This document shows positions 1 to 5,185 of a stretch of 5,185 nucleotides of DNA, one piece after another (position 1 is the stretch's first letter; every line of letters starts with the position of its first letter). The DNA lies in NCBI GenBank assembly GCA_031271245.1, contig JAISWC010000032.1, forward strand, positions 1 to 5,185, read 5' to 3'. This stretch comes from Tannerella sp. Its GTDB lineage: Bacteria > Bacteroidota > Bacteroidia > Bacteroidales > Tannerellaceae. The notes under the pieces are model-generated. The model made no database searches. It had not been told where the DNA came from and saw nothing but the letters and a program-made list of their open reading frames with translations. A program made the translations under genes and the position numbers.

Positions 1-1704
1 CATGCCCCGACGATGTCCAACCCGCATCCCCTGCCCGACGAGATTATCGGGAAAACCCTCGAAGTGGATAAAATGAGCCGCGAAGCCAACGTCTACCACT
101 GGCAGCAGTTGCTGAATCCTTTGGTTGAGCATCTGAAAGAATACATCGGCGATTCGTTTACCTTTATCCACATCGACAGTTACGAAGCCGACGACCAGGA
201 CTGGACACCGGCGTTCCGCAACGAATTTATCCGTCTGAAAGGATACGACCCGCTTCCATGGATTGCATTGCGGCTTTCGGTCGGGAAACGGGACGACCTG
301 GATGTGTTTGCCGCGGACTACAAAGAGGTGGTTAACCGCCTTTTCATCGACAGCGGCTGGGCGGTAGCCAAAGAGATGATACACCGGGCGGGATTGCAGT
401 TCTACTGGGAGCCGTACACCGGTCCGTTCGACCACTACGAATCCGTATCGCTGGCCGACGTGCCGATGAACGAGTTCTGGACCGGCGGAAGCGGCGCCAT
501 CGGAAGGACAACGGTTTTGGCGGCAAAACATTACGGGAAACGGATTGTCGCGGCGGAAGCCTTCACCGGACGCCCGGAAATCAGCCATTACACGGAAGAC
601 CCGGCTTTTCTGAAACATTCGGCCAATGGCAGTTTCGTTTCCGGCGTCAACTGGATGTTTCTGCATCACTGGGTACACCAGCCGTTTGATGACAGGTACC
701 AGCCCGGAATGGGCATGGGATGGTGGGGGACGCATTTTGGCAGGCACCAGCCCTGGATTAAACCCGGCAAAGCGTTCTTCACCTACCTTGCACGCTGTCA
801 GATGCTGCTTCAGCAGGGGACTTACATTGAATCGAAAAAGGACATGGTACAGCGTCGCACGCCCGAAGCGGAACTGTTTTTTGTCATTAATCCGGGCGGC
901 GAAGTAAAAACGACCTACGCTTTCCCTGTCAAAAACCGTGTTCCGGAACTCTGGGATGCCTGCAATGGAACGATTCGCCGGACAACACACTGGCGCGAAC
1001 AGGATGATTCTGTTTATGTAGATTTGAATCTTCAACCCGACGAGTCCGTATTTGTGATTTTTCCACACCGGAAAGGCAACTATTCCCTGCTGCCCGAAAC
1101 AGAGGTTTTGAGTGAAATATCCGTTCTCGTGACCGGCGCATGGAGCGTATCTTTTGAACCCAAATTAGACAAACCGTTCAGACGGACTTTTCCTGCCCCG
1201 GTCGATTTGAGCAGGCAAAAGGATGATGCTTTGAAATATTTTTCCGGAACGGCGAAGTATGAGAAAAACATTCGCATAACGTCTGCCGAACTGGGCAAAG
1301 GCAAACAAATCGTACTCGATCTGGGCGAACTGCACGACATCGCCGAACTGGAAATCAACGGGCAGCACGCCGGCGTACTGTGGTCGCCGCCCTACAAAAC
1401 CGACATTACGCCCTTCCTGAAACCCGGCGCCAATAAAATCGCCGTTTACGTAATGGTCAACTGGGCAAACCGGCTGATTGGCGACGAACAGTATCCGCCC
1501 GATTTCGAGGGAACCGACCGCGGCGAGAAAATGGGACGCGCAATGAAAGCCTATCCCGACTGGTTCATCAACAGTCAGCCGCGACCGTCGCAGGGCAGGA
1601 AAACGTTTAACATCTGGTATTATTTCCGGAAAGATTCGCCGCTACAACCGGCAGGTTTAATCGGACCGATACGGATCATCCGGCAGACAGTGAAGTATAA
1701 CTGA
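1..1704 (+). CDS. GH106-like alpha-L-rhamnosidase, C-terminal part (5' end outside window)
   Basis: This is probably an exo-acting alpha-L-rhamnosidase that removes rhamnose from plant glycans such as pectin. The frame is open to base 1, and family members run to roughly 1000 residues or more, so the ATG at 13 is taken as internal and the N-terminal half is missing. Numbering from that ATG, residues 1-275 look like the second half of the catalytic barrel. Family-like segments are HIDSYE (53-58) with WTPAFRNEF after it, EPYTGPFD (133-140), ADVPMNEFW (148-156), AEAFTG (181-186), HQPF (222-225) and GMGMGWWGTHF (232-242), followed by ARCQMLLQQG. E58 and E182 are the best candidates for the catalytic glutamates. 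Residues about 410-560 resemble a GH2-type galactose-binding-like beta-sandwich (LDLGELHDIAELEING, then a closing GLIGPIRI). Secretion cannot be judged without the N-terminus. No susC/susD genes are visible, so membership of a polysaccharide utilization locus is only possible. Family assignment is by recalled motif similarity, and substrate specificity is inferred. Confidence 0.85.
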   Translation, partial: HAPTMSNPHPLPDEIIGKTLEVDKMSREANVYHWQQLLNPLVEHLKEYIGDSFTFIHIDSYEADDQDWTPAFRNEFIRLKGYDPLPWIALRLSVGKRDDLDVFAADYKEVVNRLFIDSGWAVAKEMIHRAGLQFYWEPYTGPFDHYESVSLADVPMNEFWTGGSGAIGRTTVLAAKHYGKRIVAAEAFTGRPEISHYTEDPAFLKHSANGSFVSGVNWMFLHHWVHQPFDDRYQPGMGMGWWGTHFGRHQPWIKPGKAFFTYLARCQMLLQQGTYIESKKDMVQRRTPEAELFFVINPGGEVKTTYAFPVKNRVPELWDACNGTIRRTTHWREQDDSVYVDLNLQPDESVFVIFPHRKGNYSLLPETEVLSEISVLVTGAWSVSFEPKLDKPFRRTFPAPVDLSRQKDDALKYFSGTAKYEKNIRITSAELGKGKQIVLDLGELHDIAELEINGQHAGVLWSPPYKTDITPFLKPGANKIAVYVMVNWANRLIGDEQYPPDFEGTDRGEKMGRAMKAYPDWFINSQPRPSQGRKTFNIWYYFRKDSPLQPAGLIGPIRIIRQTVKYN

Positions 1705-1755
1705 CATTTATTATTATATTTCCTCTGTAAAAAAACTGTTTTTCATTGCATGTGC

Positions 1756-1786
1756 TTGGAAATTCCGTGATTTTCATATAATTTTG
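1756..1786 (+). promoter_or_regulatory. Bacteroidota-type promoter for the glutaredoxin-like gene
   Basis: TAATTTTG at 1779-1786 is an exact match to the Bacteroidota -7 consensus TAnnTTTG. A TTG at 1756-1758 lies 20 bases upstream, which fits the -33 element of the primary sigma factor in this phylum. Transcription would start near 1791-1794, giving a leader of only about 20 bases before the ATG at 1812. The leader holds AGGA at 1804-1807, four bases before the start codon, a modest ribosome-binding match. The surrounding gap 1705-1811 is clearly AT-richer than the flanking genes. I see no convincing operator or strong terminator for the upstream gene in it. The call rests on consensus match and position only. 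Confidence 0.65.
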
Positions 1787-1811
1787 CAGCACATATTAAA
1801 ATCAGGAAACA

Positions 1812-2090
1812 ATGAAAAAGCAAATCAAACTGTTTTATCTGAAGAGTTGTCCGTATTGCCGGCAGGCCTTCGGATTTATCGACGAACTGAAACGGCAGGA
1901 GGCGTACAGGGACATTGAAATCGAGCTGATAGAGGAATCCGAACAGCCGGCAATTGCCAGCGGGTATGACTATTACTACGTCCCGACGTTCTACGTGGAC
2001 GAAGTGAAAAGGCACGAAGGCGCCGTCACGCGCGATCAGGTGGAAGCCGTCTTTAGGGAAGCCCTGTCTCGGGACGGCGCCGGCGAGTAG
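1812..2090 (+). CDS. Glutaredoxin-like thioredoxin-fold protein (CPYC)
   Basis: This 92-residue cytoplasmic protein has a thioredoxin/glutaredoxin fold. It opens with a beta strand (KKQIKLFYL) leading to the redox motif CPYC with C13 and C16, the classic dithiol glutaredoxin active site. A helix follows (about 17-30), then a strand (IEIELIEES), the cis-proline loop VPTF (V57-P58), the strand FYVDE, and a C-terminal helix (about 74-86). The usual glutaredoxin GG after the last strand is replaced by HEG (68-70). Together with the YDYYYVPTF segment, this matches a small family I recall from gut anaerobes, annotated as glutaredoxin or thioredoxin family protein. A role in thiol-disulfide exchange is likely; the partner and reductant are unknown. 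There is no signal peptide or membrane segment. It has its own promoter match just upstream and appears monocistronic. Its stop lies 3 bases from that of the convergent thioesterase gene. Confidence 0.85.
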   Translation: MKKQIKLFYLKSCPYCRQAFGFIDELKRQEAYRDIEIELIEESEQPAIASGYDYYYVPTFYVDEVKRHEGAVTRDQVEAVFREALSRDGAGE

Positions 2091-2093
2091 GTT

Positions 2094-2831
2094 TTACTGC
2101 GGGAGACGTCCGAACCGTATCTTCGCGCGGCAGATGGATTTCCCTTCGTTGCAGATGGTCGCCGTGTATTCATCTTCCGCGGTTACTTTTTTGTGGAGCA
2201 GGAGGTGCATCCCGTAGCGCCCTTCGGCCTGGTAGACGATTTCGAAACGGACAACCGAACGGGTGCGGTACGTTTCGATGTCGAACAAGTCGAGGATGGA
2301 TTCGATGTACTTGATGCTGTTGAGATGGCCGTTGATGTCCAGGTCGCTGTATTTGACGGTGTAGGGGATGCCTTCGGTATCCTTTTCCGCCGGTTCGGGC
2401 GAGGTGAAGGTCACGGGACAGTCGCGTTCCACGAGGTAGTCCGCCAGCCCGAAGTGGCTCAGCGAGACGGGACGGCGCGTCTCCCGGTCGATGGCCGCCC
2501 AGACCGAACGGGCGTAGCCGAGCGTCTCGCCCTGCAGCGTTGCGATTTCGAAACAGCGGAACGTGAAAATACGTTCCACCTGTTGTACCCACGTGAGAAT
2601 CCGCAGCGGTTCGGCCAGCCGTCCGGGGTCGGTCAGTTCGACGGCCAGTTTCGAAAGCACCCAGGCAGCCCTGCGCTCGACCATGTCGTCGAAGCCGAAG
2701 CCGCGACCGGCGGCGTGGAGCGTGGCGGCATGGAGCAGGTAGTTGCCCAGCGCCGGCAGCGGCAACTGACCGCGGAAATCCAACAGGTGACTGTCGGTGC
2801 GGTATTCGTAAGTTCCTGTCCTATTATCCAT
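2094..2831 (-). CDS. Acyl-ACP thioesterase (FatA/FatB-like, double hotdog)
   Basis: This 245-residue protein probably hydrolyses acyl-acyl carrier protein in the cytoplasm to release free fatty acids. It fits the bacterial acyl-ACP thioesterase family related to plant FatA/FatB. Two hotdog domains are expected: residues about 1-135, with the long-helix region around PALGNYLLHAA and a strand block containing WAAIDRETRRPVSLS, and about 155-245. The second domain carries D165-x-N167-x-H169 in the segment SDLDINGHLNSIKYIE, and E203 lies 38 residues after D165. This agrees with the Asp/Asn/His/Glu set described for plant enzymes. Length is normal for bacterial members. The ATG start lies inside the 3' end of ilvN, sharing the 8 bases ATGGATAA, so translation is probably coupled to ilvN. 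Only a weak AGG is seen upstream. It is the last gene of the ilv operon in this window. Chain-length preference cannot be read from the sequence; a link to branched fatty acids is inference from context. Confidence 0.9.
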   Translation of the reverse strand: MDNRTGTYEYRTDSHLLDFRGQLPLPALGNYLLHAATLHAAGRGFGFDDMVERRAAWVLSKLAVELTDPGRLAEPLRILTWVQQVERIFTFRCFEIATLQGETLGYARSVWAAIDRETRRPVSLSHFGLADYLVERDCPVTFTSPEPAEKDTEGIPYTVKYSDLDINGHLNSIKYIESILDLFDIETYRTRSVVRFEIVYQAEGRYGMHLLLHKKVTAEDEYTATICNEGKSICRAKIRFGRLPQ

Positions 2832-3396
2832 TGTTTCGCCTGATTTTCCGTTCCATGGCGGCCAGCATGTCGCTCAGCCGCTCAACCCTGCTCTTTGTAA
2901 TCGCTATCCTTCCGGAACGGATGAACTGCAGCACGCCGACCGTCCGGCTCAGTTCCCGGAAAAGCGCCTGCGTCTCGCGGTAGTGCCCGCTTTTCTCGAG
3001 CACGACGCACGATTCGTTGATTTCCAGTACGCGCGCATCGTACTTACGGATAAGCTCTTCCACCGAACCCATCTTCAGGAAAGCGTCCGTGCTGAGTTTG
3101 TAGAGCGCGATTTCCTGGTGCACCAGGTCTTCGTCCGTATTGTAGTATGCCTTCAAGACATCCACCCGCTTGTCAATCTGTTTCACGACCTTGTCTATCA
3201 TGCCGGCGTCGGCAAAGGTCGTGATCGTAAACTTGTGGATGCCTTCGATGGCCGAGGGAGAAACGGACAGGGTTTCGATGTTCAGCTGCCGCCGCGTAAA
3301 GATGATGGCAATCTGGTTCAGCAGCCCTACCGCATTCTCCGAAAAGATAATCACCGTATACAGTTTTTTGTCCATGCCTGTGTTCATTTGTTCCAT
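2824..3396 (-). CDS. ilvN: Acetolactate synthase small (regulatory) subunit
   Basis: This is the regulatory subunit of acetolactate synthase; it activates the catalytic subunit and usually confers feedback inhibition by valine. In this 190-residue protein an N-terminal ACT domain spans about residues 11-85 (KLYTVIIFSENAVGLLNQ, then RRQLNIETLSVSPS). A C-terminal ALS_ss-like domain follows at about 92-170 (HQEIALYKL, then IRSGRIAITKS). The positions known for valine binding in E. coli IlvH (N11, G14, N29) align without gaps to N21, G24 and N39, so valine sensitivity is plausible. A basic tail (about 171-190) extends beyond the E. coli protein. The ATG at 3394-3396 lies one base after the ilvB TGA, in TGATATG, with no evident Shine-Dalgarno, which suggests termination-reinitiation. 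In-frame ATGs 3 and 7 codons downstream are alternatives; the latter (3375) would start MDKKLYTV, close to the ACT domain. The 3' end overlaps the thioesterase start by 8 bases. The symbol ilvH is used equally. Confidence 0.95.
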   Translation of the reverse strand: MEQMNTGMDKKLYTVIIFSENAVGLLNQIAIIFTRRQLNIETLSVSPSAIEGIHKFTITTFADAGMIDKVVKQIDKRVDVLKAYYNTDEDLVHQEIALYKLSTDAFLKMGSVEELIRKYDARVLEINESCVVLEKSGHYRETQALFRELSRTVGVLQFIRSGRIAITKSRVERLSDMLAAMERKIRRNNG

Positions 3397-3397
3397 A

Positions 3398-5101
3398 TCA
3401 GTAAATCATGTTTGTCAGGGTGGCTCCGGCCGGCACCATCGGGTAGACCATCCCGCAGGGTTCCACCTCGGCCACCAGCATGTAGGGGCCGTCACAGTCC
3501 AGCATTTCGCGGATGGCGTCGTTCAGTTCTTCCCGCCGTTCCACCCGGCGGGCGCCCAACCGATAGGCTTTCGCGACGGCGACGAAATCCGGATTCTCCA
3601 TGACCGTCTCCGAATAGCGTTCGCCGAAAAACAGTTCCTGCCACTGGCGCACCATTCCCAGGTAGTGATTGTTCAGGAGGATGATTTTCACGTTCAGGTT
3701 TTCCTGCATGAGGGTGCCCAGCTCCTGGATCGTCATCTGCAGTCCGCCGTCGCCGGCAAACAGGCATACCGTGCGGTCGGGGGCGCCTATCCTGGCGCCG
3801 ATGGCGGCAGGCAGGCCATAGCCCATCGTGCCCAGTCCGCCGGAAGTGACTACGCTGCGCGTGTGGCTGTACCTGAAATAGCGGACACCCATCATCTGGT
3901 TTTGCCCGACGTCGGTCACGAGGACGGCTTCGTGGCCGGTCGCTTCGGACACCCGGTGCACCACTTCGCCCATCCGCAGAGGGCCGGACGCGGGGTGCGT
4001 CTCCGGTTGAATCACCTTCTCGTCCTCTTCCCGCTCGTCCGCCTCAAACGACGCTATCCAGGCCGTGTGCGTGGCCGGGCGCAACAACTGCGTCAGCGCC
4101 GCCAGCGTATCCCGGACGTGTCCCAGTACGGGCACGTCGACCGGCACGTTTTTCCCGATTTCGGACGGGTCGATGTCGAGGTGAATGATTTTCGCCTGCC
4201 GGGCATACGTCTTCAAATCGCCCGTCACCCGGTCGTCGAAACGCATCCCGACGGCAATCAGCACGTCGCACTCGTTCGTCTTTCGATTCGGACCCAGGTT
4301 CCCGTGCATGCCCAGCATCCCCTTGTTCAGTCGGTGGGCGGAGGGAATAGCCGAAAGTCCCAGGATGGTCGATCCGAAGGGGATGTCGGCTTTCTCCAGC
4401 AAAGCGGTCAGCGCCTGCTCGGCGCCGCCCAGTATCACGCCCTGCCCTACCAGGGCAAAAGGTTTTTCCGCCCGGTTAATCCATTCGGCCGCTTCCGCGA
4501 TCCGTTCAGGCTCCGGGTCGGGGACGGGCTGATAACTCCGTATGTAGTTCACCGGCTGAAAGGCATAGTCGACCTCTCCCACCTGTGCGTCCTTGGACAA
4601 ATCAATCACGACCGGCCCGGGACGTCCCGTCGAGGCGATGTAGAACGCCCGCGAGACCGCCCACGCGATTTCTTCCGCCTTGCGCACCTGATACGTCCAC
4701 TTGGTGACGGGCATCGTGATTCCCATCACGTCCACTTCCTGAAAAGCGTCCGTTCCCAGCAGGGGCGAAGGCACCTGACCGGTAATCACCACCATCGGCG
4801 TACTGTCGATCATGGCGTCGGAAATACCGGTAACCGTATTCGTGGCGCCGGGGCCGGAGGTCACCAGCACCACACCCACCCTGCCGCTCACGCGGGCATA
4901 GCCCTGCGCCGCATGGGTGGCGCCCTGTTCGTGACGCACCAGCACGTGTCGCAGCCGGTCGCGGTAATTGTATAAACAGTCGTAAATCGGGATGGCCTGT
5001 CCGCCGGGATATCCGAAAATCGTATCCACTCCCTCGGCAATCAGCGCTTTCAGCAGCGCTTCCGATCCGCTTATTCGATTTGTTTCGCAGTCTGTTTCCA
5101 T
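3398..5101 (-). CDS. ilvB: Acetolactate synthase large (catalytic) subunit
   Basis: This thiamine diphosphate enzyme condenses two pyruvates to 2-acetolactate, or pyruvate with 2-oxobutyrate to 2-aceto-2-hydroxybutyrate, starting branched-chain amino acid synthesis. It has 567 residues, the normal family length. The N-terminal ThDP-binding domain (about 10-175) has FGYPGGQAIPIYD and RHEQGATHAAQGYAR, with the cofactor-activating glutamate E58. The central domain (about 195-340) holds GMRFDDRVTG (285-294), typical of the FAD-binding region that separates anabolic ALS from catabolic ALS. The C-terminal domain (about 375-555) carries the ThDP motif from GDG (450-452) to NN (477-478), followed by YLGMVRQWQE. 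I start at the ATG at 5101: it puts ten residues before the conserved SGSEAL and has a weak purine stretch (AAAAGAAA) upstream. An in-frame TTG at 5122 would add seven residues but has no ribosome site. It lies 27 bases after ilvD and 1 base before ilvN. No frameshift or missing active-site residue is seen. Confidence 0.97.
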   Translation of the reverse strand: METDCETNRISGSEALLKALIAEGVDTIFGYPGGQAIPIYDCLYNYRDRLRHVLVRHEQGATHAAQGYARVSGRVGVVLVTSGPGATNTVTGISDAMIDSTPMVVITGQVPSPLLGTDAFQEVDVMGITMPVTKWTYQVRKAEEIAWAVSRAFYIASTGRPGPVVIDLSKDAQVGEVDYAFQPVNYIRSYQPVPDPEPERIAEAAEWINRAEKPFALVGQGVILGGAEQALTALLEKADIPFGSTILGLSAIPSAHRLNKGMLGMHGNLGPNRKTNECDVLIAVGMRFDDRVTGDLKTYARQAKIIHLDIDPSEIGKNVPVDVPVLGHVRDTLAALTQLLRPATHTAWIASFEADEREEDEKVIQPETHPASGPLRMGEVVHRVSEATGHEAVLVTDVGQNQMMGVRYFRYSHTRSVVTSGGLGTMGYGLPAAIGARIGAPDRTVCLFAGDGGLQMTIQELGTLMQENLNVKIILLNNHYLGMVRQWQELFFGERYSETVMENPDFVAVAKAYRLGARRVERREELNDAIREMLDCDGPYMLVAEVEPCGMVYPMVPAGATLTNMIY

Positions 5102-5128
5102 AGCTGTTTCTTTTACTGTCAACGGAAA

Positions 5129-5185
5129 TTAAATGATTCTTACGCCGCCCCTGTCGGCCGAAGCCACCATACAGGCATAGGCCTG
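5129..5185 (-). CDS. ilvD: Dihydroxy-acid dehydratase, C-terminal 18 residues (rest outside window)
   Basis: Reading the minus strand from the right edge, one frame gives QAYACMVASADRGGVRII and then TAA at 5129-5131. This strongly resembles the extreme C-terminus of IlvD, where a segment like YxxxVxSADRGGVRI is typical. The enzyme is an iron-sulfur dehydratase that converts 2,3-dihydroxy-isovalerate or -methylvalerate to the 2-oxo acids in valine and isoleucine synthesis, two steps after acetolactate synthase. Only the tail is visible, so cofactor ligands and completeness cannot be checked. Position supports the call: it lies directly upstream of ilvB on the same strand with a 27-base gap. 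That gap holds no TAnnTTTG promoter and no terminator hairpin, so ilvD probably begins or precedes the co-transcribed set ilvD-ilvB-ilvN-thioesterase. The operon promoter would then lie beyond the window. Confidence 0.85.
   Translation of the reverse strand, partial: QAYACMVASADRGGVRII

Noticed and set aside
1728..1745. Short A-run/T-run inverted repeat after the GH106-like gene as a terminator
   Set aside because: The stem would be only A-T pairs around a 3-base loop with no GC base, too weak to call an intrinsic terminator.
1743..2015. A 90-codon minus-strand frame opposite the glutaredoxin-like gene and its promoter
   Set aside because: It lies antisense to a gene with clear CPYC and cis-Pro motifs and runs through the promoter region; no homology is recognisable.
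2193..2843. A 216-codon + strand frame opposite the thioesterase gene
   Set aside because: It is antisense to a gene with intact catalytic motifs and normal length, and shows no family resemblance and no promoter or ribosome site.
2983..3603. A 206-codon + strand frame opposite ilvN and the 3' end of ilvB
   Set aside because: It covers two conserved genes on the other strand; its C-terminal part is low-complexity Pro/Arg, typical of an antisense shadow.
3170..4975. A long open frame (about 601 codons) on the + strand opposite ilvB and part of ilvN
   Set aside because: It is antisense to a fully conserved acetolactate synthase. The predicted protein is rich in His, Arg and Gly without recognisable domains, as expected of a stop-poor antisense frame in GC-rich coding DNA.
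5120..5122. TTG as ilvB start codon
   Set aside because: It is only 6 bases after the ilvD stop, has no ribosome-binding match, and adds residues outside the conserved domain; the ATG at 5101 fits better.
5102..5128. Possible separate promoter for ilvB (minus-strand TAATTTCC in the ilvD-ilvB gap)
   Set aside because: It lacks the TTTG half of TAnnTTTG, and the 27-base gap leaves too little room; co-transcription with ilvD is simpler.

Overview
This looks like chromosomal DNA of a member of the Bacteroidota, most likely order Bacteroidales. Three things point there: a TTG/TAnnTTTG promoter of the Bacteroidota type, mostly weak or absent Shine-Dalgarno sequences, and an ilvD-ilvB-ilvN-thioesterase gene order that I recall from Bacteroides and relatives. 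A genus cannot be assigned from the window alone.

Layout: bases 1-1704 (+) hold the C-terminal part of a large glycoside hydrolase resembling family GH106 (alpha-L-rhamnosidases); its 5' end lies outside the window. A 107-base AT-rich gap (1705-1811) follows and carries a good promoter match. It drives a small glutaredoxin-like protein (1812-2090, +). Three bases after its stop lies the stop of a convergent minus-strand operon, which runs from the right edge leftward: the last 18 codons of ilvD (dihydroxy-acid dehydratase), ilvB (acetolactate synthase large subunit), ilvN (small regulatory subunit) and an acyl-ACP thioesterase. Spacing is tight: 27 bases between ilvD and ilvB, 1 base between ilvB and ilvN, and an 8-base overlap between ilvN and the thioesterase gene. 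Translational coupling and a shared mRNA are therefore likely.

How the genes work together: IlvB and IlvN form acetolactate synthase, the first common step of valine, leucine and isoleucine synthesis, and IlvD acts two steps later. The thioesterase releases fatty acids from acyl carrier protein. Its place in a branched-chain amino acid operon suggests a link to iso/anteiso branched fatty acids, whose primers come from the same pathway. The ketol-acid reductoisomerase gene (ilvC), expected after the thioesterase, is not there; the operon ends against the glutaredoxin gene. The rhamnosidase-like and glutaredoxin-like genes have no evident functional link to the operon.

I found no RNA gene, CRISPR array, insertion sequence or phage feature, and no convincing unknown system. 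The points most worth a second look are the thioesterase in the ilv operon, the missing ilvC, and the extremely tight convergent junction.
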